Origin: an uncultured Eubacteriales bacterium
GTDB lineage: Bacteria > Bacillota > Clostridia > Peptostreptococcales > Anaerovoracaceae
DNA: 64,000 bases
Direction: 5' to 3'
Assembly (NCBI GenBank): GCA_902773835.1
Contig: CACYFZ010000002.1
Span: 102,488-166,487 of the forward strand
Both the position numbers and the translations under genes were made by a program. Shown here piece by piece: positions 24,734-32,896 of this stretch (positions are counted from its first letter, which is position 1; each line of letters starts with the position of its first letter). The notes under the pieces are model-generated. The model did not search any database. It saw only the letters and a program-made list of their open reading frames with translations, and had not been told where the DNA came from.

Positions 24734-26131
24734 TTACATCATATCTTTTACATTCAGCGGTGTTTTCCAAATGTACTCACTGAATGATCCGCCGTGATTT
24801 ACTAATAGTTCCACGTATCCTTCATTGTTTACAATAACGCTCTCGAGTTCTCCGAGGTATACGGCAATGCTTCCGAGGTATTTCCCGTCTTTGGCTCTGT
24901 ATACATCCAGATAGTTCTTCCCGAACTTATTAGGACCACTCATGGCGTGGAAGATAAATCCGCCGTATGCTCCGCAGTCCTGAACATAAGATCTTCCGCT
25001 GTGATAACACTTATCAAATCTTTTCTCTTGTTTGAATTTTCCGTTAGAATTGTATACGCGCACACATGTGGTGGAAGTAGCATATATCTTATTGGTGTAT
25101 TTATCATAGGAAACACCTGATGATGAATACGGCGTTCTGGCAGTTCCGAATTTATTTGTCTTCGGATTCCATGTGTATATTTTCTTTTGAGATCCGCAGA
25201 AGATATAGCATAATCCTGTCTTCGGATTCCACGTCATTGCATTAGGCTTTCCGATGTTATAAGGAAGCTTGGTTGCTTTGACTCTCTTTCCGGCAGAAGA
25301 ATATGTTACGATACTTTGACCGCCGCCCATTCCGAAAAGCACATAGTATTGCTTTCCCGTGTATGCCAATCCCTGAGGAACCCAACCGTTTGCGAAACCC
25401 GTAACTTTAAGACTCTTTTTGCAATTCTTTTCATCGAATGTGTATACGAAGCGTTCTCTTCCGCCGTTTGTAGGTCTGGCAAGCAGCTTTCCGGCGATTT
25501 CCTTCTTACCTTTAATCTTTCCGAGCGCATTAGAAAAGTCGAGATAGTCACCACTCATATAAGCGTTAGTTTTACCGACTTTTATCTTATACCAAGTGGT
25601 GCCGGAACCTGCTGCTTTGGCAGGAAGATAAACCGTAACTTTAGTTCCGAAGTTAGCGGTTCCTTTTCTGTTCATTGATGTTCCCGCACCTGATCTGTAG
25701 TTAAGATCGTCTGTAGTGGTCGCTTTGGTGCTTTTGTAACCTGTAATCTTTACAAAGTCCGCTCTGATATAGCCTTTCTTACCGCCGCCCTTTACGGCAT
25801 ACCAGCGTGTAGAAGCGGAAGTGGAAGTCCTTGATGTGAACACTTCCTTAGTGATTGTGAGCTTGGTACCGGATTTTACCGTACCGAGTGATTTGGTTGA
25901 AGTGCTCGCACCCTTTCTTACGTTAACGGAATCCGTAGTTTTTCCGGTAGCAGTAGGTGCCGCGTCAGCTGTATATGCCTGGTTTGTCATCGGCAGAAGC
26001 GGAAGCAGCGCATATACACAAAGAACAACGAAAGCAATGCCCAGCATTCTTTTAATAGATGACATTCTCTTTCCCTTGTTCGGATTGTAGTCAAAGTTCA
26101 AAAGTTCAGTTGATTCGAAAATCTCGTTCAT
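24734..26131 (-). CDS. Exported protein with two SH3b domains and the shared C-terminal domain
   Basis: A 465-residue protein with a membrane/signal segment at ~28-46. It has two bacterial SH3 (SH3b) repeats (~62-130, with VNVRKGAS and WYAVKGGGKKGYI; ~132-200, with LNYRSGAGTS and WYKIKVGKTNAYM). The ~240-residue C-terminal domain is clearly related to that of the convergent neighbour. SH3b domains usually bind cell-wall peptides, so the protein is probably wall-associated. GGAG precedes the ATG. The composition is rich in Lys, Thr, Ser and Gly, as in exported proteins. The shared domain is not one I can name. Confidence 0.75.
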   Translation of the reverse strand: MNEIFESTELLNFDYNPNKGKRMSSIKRMLGIAFVVLCVYALLPLLPMTNQAYTADAAPTATGKTTDSVNVRKGASTSTKSLGTVKSGTKLTITKEVFTSRTSTSASTRWYAVKGGGKKGYIRADFVKITGYKSTKATTTDDLNYRSGAGTSMNRKGTANFGTKVTVYLPAKAAGSGTTWYKIKVGKTNAYMSGDYLDFSNALGKIKGKKEIAGKLLARPTNGGRERFVYTFDEKNCKKSLKVTGFANGWVPQGLAYTGKQYYVLFGMGGGQSIVTYSSAGKRVKATKLPYNIGKPNAMTWNPKTGLCYIFCGSQKKIYTWNPKTNKFGTARTPYSSSGVSYDKYTNKIYATSTTCVRVYNSNGKFKQEKRFDKCYHSGRSYVQDCGAYGGFIFHAMSGPNKFGKNYLDVYRAKDGKYLGSIAVYLGELESVIVNNEGYVELLVNHGGSFSEYIWKTPLNVKDMM

Positions 26132-26310
26132 TTTCTGTCTCCGTTATCATAATCTCATTTCTCACACATGCATCTCAGCGCTTGCGCTTTCACGATGCTC
26201 CTTGATTATATGTATAAGAGAGATAACAAACTACAAACCTTAACAGTCAGTAATCTTACAAAATATAAAGGTTTCAGAGATTTTTCACATAATGGTCACT
26301 GACTGTGATA

Positions 26311-26316
26311 TATAAT
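26311..26316 (+). promoter_or_regulatory. -10 box close to the start codon of the VanZ-like gene
   Basis: TATAAT ends nine bases before the ATG at 26326. No ribosome binding site lies between them and I see no convincing -35 box. This is another candidate leaderless start. Confidence 0.45.
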
Positions 26317-26325
26317 CTTGCCATT

Positions 26326-26736
26326 ATGAGAGATATTATATTTTTATTTACAACTTGGATCGCGAGATTGCATGAAGATATCATCGGGATCAACGACAAC
26401 GGCCAATACAATTTGACCGATAAACAACTTCACTTTTGGGTTATAGGGCTTTTCGGAATGGCATTGATACTGGTGCTCCAACCTATATTCAAGGGCCTTG
26501 CGGAAAATGACCTTACGCTTATAATCACATGGATTTATGTGTTCACAGTTGTACTGGTCATTACATTTGCCATAGAACTAGGGCAATGGTATACGGGCTC
26601 CGGAGTAATGGAAAGTGAGGACGTTTTTTACGGCATCACGGGATTTTTGGTTATGTTCGTAATATATGCCATAATAAGAGGAACGATTCTAACCATTCGC
26701 AATATGTTGCGAAGAGATGACCGAGATAGAGTTTAG
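26326..26736 (+). CDS. Small VanZ-like membrane protein
   Basis: A 136-residue protein with three or four hydrophobic segments. DKQLHFWVIGLFGM and the pattern ELGQWYTGSGVMESEDVFYGI-GF resemble the VanZ-like family, which includes a low-level teicoplanin-resistance protein and many envelope proteins of unknown role. I start it at the ATG at 26326 (MRDIIFLF); a GTG at 26305 is in frame but overlaps the promoter. The LicD gene follows 30 bases downstream. Confidence 0.6.
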   Translation: MRDIIFLFTTWIARLHEDIIGINDNGQYNLTDKQLHFWVIGLFGMALILVLQPIFKGLAENDLTLIITWIYVFTVVLVITFAIELGQWYTGSGVMESEDVFYGITGFLVMFVIYAIIRGTILTIRNMLRRDDRDRV

Positions 26737-26766
26737 GCTGTAAGCGTTATAAATAGGGGACATGGG

Positions 26767-29607
26767 ATGAATATTCATCAAGAACATTTATTGGAGATAC
26801 TTAAGGAAGTGGATGATTTCTGCAGGAAGCATGAGATCACCTATTATTGTGCGGGAGGAACCGTTATCGGTGCCGCCCGGCACAGGGGCTTTATTCCTTG
26901 GGATGACGATATAGATATCTATATGACTCGTTCCAATTTTTTTAAATTTGCAAAAACTCTGAGCGAATACGGTCCCGAAGACAGGGTGCTGGAGTTTTAC
27001 GAAGCTAATAACGAAATGCAGACAACGGTTCCGAGGTATCATAAAGAGACGACTACAATGTTCTGCCATTACAATCTCTTCGGACGTTCTTCTGCTGGTA
27101 CCAGCATGGATGTATTCATACTGGATCCCATACCTGACAGTGTTGAAGAAAGACGGAATTACATTGCCAAACTGTATGCATACAGTGATTTGATATCACC
27201 TACTCTTACGTATTCGGACAGACTTCCTACAGAGTATTACGAGGTATACGAAAAGTACAAGAAACTGGCTGAAAAAGAGGGACGTGCACGTGCGGTTGAG
27301 CTTATTTCCGACGAGATCTTTAAATATGATGAGTCTGAGTGCAGCTGCTATTGCCTGCGATGGGGCTCCGTTCCTTTAATTTATCCAATAGATGCAATCG
27401 GGAAACCGATTTATTTAAAGTTTGAAGATATGGAGATTCCGGTTCCGCAGGATTGGTACAGGTATCTGACAGTTCATTACGGTTCGGATTGGATTCAAGT
27501 TCCGTATGAGGAAGCTCAGCAGGAGCATTTAAATATTCTCAGATATGACATGAAATATGACTATTTCTATGACAAGAGAGATGAAGTATATTCGCAGGAC
27601 TACCTTTTGGATTTACATTATCGCTGGAAAGATTCTGCGCTCCGGCTCCAAAAGCAGATGGATGGTATAAATTCGTTCCTGGAAGATACTCAGAACGGTA
27701 TATGCAGAGCAAATCTGGAGAAGAACCTCGCAAATGCAGGTGATTCACCGGCTGACTTAGTTAAAGAAGAACGATACGAAGAAATACTGGAATTATATAA
27801 ACCGTATCTGGAATTGCAGACGAGCAATGCATATATGGGGCAGAGAATGAGGCACGGATCACAACTGCGCTGGACGTTCCCTATCGTAATGCCTATCTCT
27901 GAAGATGAAAAAGAAGCGATATTCACATCCCTTCTTCATACCGGAAAAGTTCGAATGGCAGAAAAATTGATAGGGGTCTTTGAACGCGCCGATTGTGCGA
28001 CAGAGGCAGTAGCTAAAGCTTCGACAATAGTTGATACAATCAACACGGCTTCGAAGTATTATTATTACGGAAATGATGAAGAGGCTGAAAAATCAATATT
28101 ATCAATTGATAATTGGAAAGAAATACCGTCACTCAGCGACATTAAATGGCTTTGCGAAGCGCGAGAAGGAATGAGTGCTGAAAGAGCTGCTGATCTTGAG
28201 AACTCTGTAGTGAACGGTGATGCTTCCGATTCACAGCTTAAAGCACTGGGCGATTATTTTTGGACAGAAGGAGAGATGGCGCGAGCCGAAGAAGTTTACG
28301 TTGAGCTGATGAAGACTTGCAGAAACGGGCTCTTTTGGATGGATATCCACGATAAAGGAGTGGATATAGATCCGATTCCGACCAAGAGAGTTACACCTTT
28401 TTCAGACACTGAGCTTACCGGTACACAGAAGCAGTTGCTTCAGGAAATTGCCGAAATATGTGATAGGAACGATATTCGATATATTCTGCATCCGACATTG
28501 GCCAGGAGAATATATTTGACAGGCAATATCGGATACTTCGGAAATAAAAGAGAAATCTTAATGGATGCAGAGAATGCGCTGAAGTTCATGGCGGCATTCA
28601 AGAAGGAGATGCCTGAAAAGAGAAAACTGTTGTCCTGGGCTGACGGAGATGACATAAGAGATTTCGCTCTTATATACATGGACAGCGAGAACGTATTCTG
28701 CGATTTCCGGAGACTGGAACAATGGCGTGGTATGGGAATTCATATCACAATAAGAATTCTTCGCAGAAAGACAGGCTCTAAAGTATACAGAAAAAGTATT
28801 ATGTACGATGAGTTCTGCTTGAATCTTCTGACAATGGAAGCGGTAGATAAAAAGAACTTGCAGTCAAGAAAGAAGAAAATGGCATACGCGGCGCTTCATG
28901 CTATGCCTTATAAAGCCAAGGACCATTTCAAGCATCGCTTGTTCAAAAGAAGTGTAAAGAATGAGCTGCAGAGAACAGAGGGAGATTTTTACTACTATAC
29001 AAACCTTAAAGGCGTCAAGCCGAAAAAGCATAAACTGAAAAAGGAACTGTGGGATAAGACCGTCTTCGTGGAAGCTGACGGTGTAAAATATTGCGTTCCG
29101 GAAGCAATGACAGCTTCATATATTTCGAAAGAAGTTGAACTATCGAGCATGAAACCGATAGTCTCCAATTTCATATATTACAGTGATAAAATGAGTTGGG
29201 ACGAGATACTTCCTATAATAGATGAAGACAGATACATATCTTTAAGTTGGAATGATTATGCGAAGTCGAGAAAGAAGTATCGCAGCCTTACCGAAAAGAC
29301 CGCTCGCTGTTGGAGAATGGTCTTAAAGGAGGGGGAAGAACTGGAGCTCAAGGAGAATTCCGCCGAAATTGTTAAGGTCTATAAAGCAGCCGCTGAAATC
29401 GGGGACTTGGATAAGATTACAGAGGTTATCAGTTTTACGGACGCTACTATAAAAAAATATGAGGCCTACGATGTCCCGGTATATCTTGAAAATGATTTGC
29501 GGAAATGTTACGAAGACTTCCTCGACAGGACAAAACAGAAGGCTTTTAAAAAGAGAATGATTTCACTTTGGGATAAAGATAAATCGGAATACTATAACAA
29601 TGCATAA
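26767..29607 (+). CDS. Tandem LicD-family protein: intact N-terminal and degenerate second LicD-like domain
   Basis: LicD proteins transfer phosphocholine or similar phospho-substituents to surface polymers using a nucleotidyltransferase fold. The N-terminal copy (~1-270) has the active pattern CAGGTVIGAARHRGFIPWDDDIDI. A second region (~551-720) aligns with it from LQEIAEICDRNDIRYI onward. There GGT is replaced by HPT and DDDIDI by NKREIL, so metal binding is lost. The middle (~290-540) is helical and TPR-like in appearance. No membrane segment is present. It is coupled to the next gene, whose frame opens across its stop. Catalysis should rest with the first copy. Confidence 0.82.
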   Translation: MNIHQEHLLEILKEVDDFCRKHEITYYCAGGTVIGAARHRGFIPWDDDIDIYMTRSNFFKFAKTLSEYGPEDRVLEFYEANNEMQTTVPRYHKETTTMFCHYNLFGRSSAGTSMDVFILDPIPDSVEERRNYIAKLYAYSDLISPTLTYSDRLPTEYYEVYEKYKKLAEKEGRARAVELISDEIFKYDESECSCYCLRWGSVPLIYPIDAIGKPIYLKFEDMEIPVPQDWYRYLTVHYGSDWIQVPYEEAQQEHLNILRYDMKYDYFYDKRDEVYSQDYLLDLHYRWKDSALRLQKQMDGINSFLEDTQNGICRANLEKNLANAGDSPADLVKEERYEEILELYKPYLELQTSNAYMGQRMRHGSQLRWTFPIVMPISEDEKEAIFTSLLHTGKVRMAEKLIGVFERADCATEAVAKASTIVDTINTASKYYYYGNDEEAEKSILSIDNWKEIPSLSDIKWLCEAREGMSAERAADLENSVVNGDASDSQLKALGDYFWTEGEMARAEEVYVELMKTCRNGLFWMDIHDKGVDIDPIPTKRVTPFSDTELTGTQKQLLQEIAEICDRNDIRYILHPTLARRIYLTGNIGYFGNKREILMDAENALKFMAAFKKEMPEKRKLLSWADGDDIRDFALIYMDSENVFCDFRRLEQWRGMGIHITIRILRRKTGSKVYRKSIMYDEFCLNLLTMEAVDKKNLQSRKKKMAYAALHAMPYKAKDHFKHRLFKRSVKNELQRTEGDFYYYTNLKGVKPKKHKLKKELWDKTVFVEADGVKYCVPEAMTASYISKEVELSSMKPIVSNFIYYSDKMSWDEILPIIDEDRYISLSWNDYAKSRKKYRSLTEKTARCWRMVLKEGEELELKENSAEIVKVYKAAAEIGDLDKITEVISFTDATIKKYEAYDVPVYLENDLRKCYEDFLDRTKQKAFKKRMISLWDKDKSEYYNNA

Positions 29608-29620
29608 TAAAGGAGCAAAT

Positions 29621-32398
29621 ATGACAGTGAATAATGCTCGGATTCAAAAGGCATATAAAGATTACTTATACACCAGAAATATGATGGAGACGGACGGAGA
29701 TGCGGGTCTTGCGGATCTGGCTTCGACGTCTCTTCGTTTTTTGAAGCAGCACGGAAGGCTGGATAAACTGGAAGAAACAGGCGAATCAGGCGGTTATGCC
29801 GTAAAGATAAACGTAAATGTCGGTGGTGAAAATGAACCGTGGCTTTTGATGCATGGGAATAACGGCTCGTTGGAAGGTGCATTCAGATGGGCACTGCTTC
29901 AAAAGACCGTACCTTTTGCTGTTATGAGAGTGAGCGGCGGGGAGAGCCCGCTGAACAATGCCGCCGGAATTGACGGAGACCTTAGCCCGAGAGAAGCTGC
30001 GGTAAGGACTGCCGAGAGGTTTTCGGACTATGTGGTCAGAGCAGGAGTTCCGGTCGGAGCGGCAGCTGAGCTTTATCATCCTGCTTTTTCGAAATCGCGT
30101 ATGGATGTGGCATTTACGGTGTCCGCAACCCCCGCTGTTAACATGAGAAGGGGTGATGCTGCTCCGGATGACTTGCTGATGATAATAGAAGATGCAGATG
30201 AGGGAAACGATACAAGCTCTTCGGCGGGATTTTTCAGAAAAATTAATCGGCTGTTCTCACTGGGGGATGCCAAGAGAATGATAAAAGATATCAGGCCGGC
30301 AGAAAACGGAGGTTTCGTTTTCAGGCTGGGATCTGAATATGCTGAGGTATTTGAGTATGCCGCCAAATCCGAGGGGTTGAGATGTATTGCATATGAGGAG
30401 CTTTCAGCTGAGCCGAGCGAAGCAGCAACTGATATGAGTAACGTAAATGCTGATAATTTCTCGAAGCAAGTAAATTTAAAAACTTCAGGTGAAAAGAAGT
30501 GTGATTGGAAAGCAGGATATATTACAGCGCCCGACAAAGAGATTGGCTTCTCCGAGGGAATGAGGCGTGTGGCAGAAGATTTGAATACCTGCTCTGCCAG
30601 AGGTTTGAGTGAAAGATTCGATTCAAGCATAGGAGGCGGAACGGTTTTTATGCCGCTCGGCGGAAAAAATCAGCTGAGTCCGATGCAGGCTATGGTCAAT
30701 AAGATTCCCGCAAGCGGAGCTACGGAAGATTGCATTGTCGCGGCATGGGGAGGAAATCCGTTCATTTCCGAAGAATCACCGTATGACGCAGCTTATCTGG
30801 CAATTGTTGAGTCCGTATCCAAACTGGTGGCTACAGGAGCCTCGTTCAACGAGATATATCTTTCGCTTTACGGAAGGTTCGGATCAAAAGAAAGAGCTAA
30901 AGCTGCACTGCTTGGAGCTTTCGAAGCGGAGATGGGACTTGCAGTACCGGCCATAAGCGGAAGTCAAGAGATATCCGAGGATGACCTTTCGGATACCGTT
31001 ATTTCATTTGCAACTACTACGGGAATTGCATCCGAACTTATCTCCCCGGAGTTTAAAGCTCCGGAACATAAAGTGGTAATGCTGACTCCGAAGATAGAAG
31101 AAGATGAAGAGAGCGTATATTACGGCCTCCCGACTCCGAACTCTCTTGTTGATCTGTGGCGTAAGGCATATGAGCTTATAGTAAACGGAAAAGCGGTAGC
31201 TGCATATGCTCCCGGAATCGGAGGCGTGGCAGAGGCCATTATGAAGATGAGTTACGGAAACGGAATCGGCTTTGAGTTTAATTCCTCGGATATCGACTGG
31301 GGAGATGATGCCAAGGCCAAGGCTCTTTCGAATAAAGAAATATTCGCTTATTCATACGGAAGCATTATTCTGGAGATGAGAACAGCGGATAGCATAAAAA
31401 GCAGATCCGTTATTATCAAGGAGATAGGACGCACCACAGACAGACAGCATATTTCAAGAGATGAAGAGGCTCTCAGCATTGGTGAAATGATGACTCTTTA
31501 TGAGGGCAAACTTGAAGCTGTCTTCCCGTCTCATAAAGACAGCGGTATTACTGAAATCGGGAATCTGGCATACTCTGCAAGGAGCTGGCATACACCGATT
31601 TTCAAACGTTCGGCTCCGAAGTTCCTTATTCCTGTAGTCTCCGCTTGCACGGGAGATTACGATGTAGTGAGAGCTGTACGAGCTGCGGGCGGAAAGCCTG
31701 AAGTCCTGCTTCTCAAAACTTCGAATAATGAAGAGACGGAAAAATCCGCCGCAGCCCTGGCGGAAGCCATAGAGAATACTCAGGTAATAATCCTTCCGGA
31801 TGGTTATGCGGGAGGCTCGGTAGATCCTGCCGAGATAATCACATACCTATTCAGGCATGAGGCTGTAAGAAGCTCTTTGTCGAGGTTTTTAGATAAGAAG
31901 GACGGGCTTATGGCCGGCATAGGAGAAGGCTTTAAGGCCCTGGTAGATCTAGGCCTTTTACCGTTCGGTGAGATAACGGAAGAGGACGGGGCTTCACTCG
32001 GTGACGGGCCGCTGGGAGCGAGTCATTCACGCATTGTACGCCTCAGAGTTGCATCGAATAAGTCTCCGTGGCTCAGAAGTAACAAACCCGGTGAAATACG
32101 TATGATCCCCGTATCAGGAGCAGGCGGAAGATTCTCGGCTTCTGATGAGCTCATGAATAAACTGGCGGTAAACGGTCAGATAGCATGCCAGTATGTGGAT
32201 GCAGACGGTAATGCATCGGCGGATATAAGGTATAATCCTTCAGCATCTGCGCTTGCCGTAGAGGCCGTGACATCTCCTGACGGTCGCATAATAGGCAGGA
32301 TGGGGCATGCCGAGAGGGTAGCTTCCGGGCTTTACAGAAACATACCCGGTGAATACCTGAATGACATGTTTGCAAATGCGGTTCGCTATTTCAAGTAG
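29621..32398 (+). CDS. PurL-like (FGAM synthase) protein lacking catalytic residues
   Basis: A 925-residue uninterrupted frame that is homologous along its length to clostridial long PurL, but ~300 residues shorter. Recognisable stretches are KINVNVGGENEPWLLM, ELYHPAFSKSRMDV, GGGTVFMPLGGKNQLSPMQ, a GATase-like C-terminus from ~668 and VEAVTSPDGRIIGRMGHAER. Key residues are gone. The glutaminase cysteine motif GxCNG is GIGEG (~766), SHGEGRF is SGAGGRF (~830), the ETHNHPTEIEPFGG ATP/substrate segment is deleted, and GGKDSMSGT is changed. AGGAG precedes the ATG at 29621. It probably does not make FGAM; it follows the LicD gene and its role is unknown. Confidence 0.78.
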   Translation: MTVNNARIQKAYKDYLYTRNMMETDGDAGLADLASTSLRFLKQHGRLDKLEETGESGGYAVKINVNVGGENEPWLLMHGNNGSLEGAFRWALLQKTVPFAVMRVSGGESPLNNAAGIDGDLSPREAAVRTAERFSDYVVRAGVPVGAAAELYHPAFSKSRMDVAFTVSATPAVNMRRGDAAPDDLLMIIEDADEGNDTSSSAGFFRKINRLFSLGDAKRMIKDIRPAENGGFVFRLGSEYAEVFEYAAKSEGLRCIAYEELSAEPSEAATDMSNVNADNFSKQVNLKTSGEKKCDWKAGYITAPDKEIGFSEGMRRVAEDLNTCSARGLSERFDSSIGGGTVFMPLGGKNQLSPMQAMVNKIPASGATEDCIVAAWGGNPFISEESPYDAAYLAIVESVSKLVATGASFNEIYLSLYGRFGSKERAKAALLGAFEAEMGLAVPAISGSQEISEDDLSDTVISFATTTGIASELISPEFKAPEHKVVMLTPKIEEDEESVYYGLPTPNSLVDLWRKAYELIVNGKAVAAYAPGIGGVAEAIMKMSYGNGIGFEFNSSDIDWGDDAKAKALSNKEIFAYSYGSIILEMRTADSIKSRSVIIKEIGRTTDRQHISRDEEALSIGEMMTLYEGKLEAVFPSHKDSGITEIGNLAYSARSWHTPIFKRSAPKFLIPVVSACTGDYDVVRAVRAAGGKPEVLLLKTSNNEETEKSAAALAEAIENTQVIILPDGYAGGSVDPAEIITYLFRHEAVRSSLSRFLDKKDGLMAGIGEGFKALVDLGLLPFGEITEEDGASLGDGPLGASHSRIVRLRVASNKSPWLRSNKPGEIRMIPVSGAGGRFSASDELMNKLAVNGQIACQYVDADGNASADIRYNPSASALAVEAVTSPDGRIIGRMGHAERVASGLYRNIPGEYLNDMFANAVRYFK

Positions 32399-32404
32399 GC
32401 AATA

Positions 32405-32440
32405 CTGTGACTCTGTCACAGAGGCGTGTCGCATATGCGA
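32405..32440. repeat. Two adjacent perfect palindromes after the PurL-like gene
   Basis: CTGTGAC-TCT-GTCACAG (32405-32421) is followed by TCGCATATGCGA (32429-32440). There is no T run, so they are not a classical terminator. They could be a protein-binding site or an mRNA 3' end structure. Confidence 0.5.
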
Positions 32441-32516
32441 GTATAAATATTTATGGCAATACAGCCGAAACGGATGTAGAATCATTATATAAATTAAAAT
32501 ATAAGGAGGAAATGAA

Positions 32517-32675
32517 ATGGATAAATATGTATGTGACGTATGCGGTTATGTTTATGACCCTGCAGTAGGCGATCCTGATAACGGAGTAGCTCCGGGCACA
32601 GCATGGGAGGATGTTCCTGAAGATTGGGTATGCCCGCTCTGCAGCGTTGGTAAGGACAGCTTCAGCGCTGAGTAA
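32517..32675 (+). CDS. Rubredoxin
   Basis: A 52-residue small iron protein that carries single electrons in anaerobes, often to oxygen- or peroxide-reducing enzymes. The two knuckles CDVCGY (Cys6, Cys9) and CPLC (Cys39, Cys42) bind the iron, and [16 protein letters not shown] and [11 protein letters not shown] are classical. AAGGAGGA lies before the ATG. It appears to be its own transcript, ending in a strong hairpin. No partner oxidoreductase is nearby. Confidence 0.96.
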   Translation: MDKYVCDVCGYVYDPAVGDPDNGVAPGTAWEDVPEDWVCPLCSVGKDSFSAE

Positions 32676-32698
32676 TTAAACAGACATCAATACGAAGT

Positions 32699-32746
32699 AA
32701 AGCCGGACCGGATTCTTAAAGAGACTTAAGAATCCGGTCCGGCTTT
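32699..32746. terminator. 21-bp perfect inverted repeat after rubredoxin, probable terminator
   Basis: AAAGCCGGACCGGATTCTTAA (32699-32719) pairs without a mismatch with 32726-32746 around a six-base loop. The stem ends in TTT. It is unusually long and perfect for a terminator. Confidence 0.8.
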
Positions 32747-32767
32747 AACTATTCTGTAACTATAATG

Positions 32768-32776
32768 TGCTAAAAT
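32768..32776 (+). promoter_or_regulatory. Extended -10 promoter (TGCTAAAAT) of the lipoprotein gene
   Basis: TG-C-TAAAAT lies about 120 bases before the lipoprotein start. The -35 region is poor, as expected for an extended -10 promoter. The ~100-base leader in between holds no obvious structure. Confidence 0.5.
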
Positions 32777-32896
32777 AATAGGCATAGTAAGTGAGGTGCA
32801 TCTTTCGAAAATAATCGCAAGTGCATTGCACTTTTCACTAAACAGCAAGAATACATTCAACTGAACGACTAATCATTAGATATGGAGGATCAAGAG

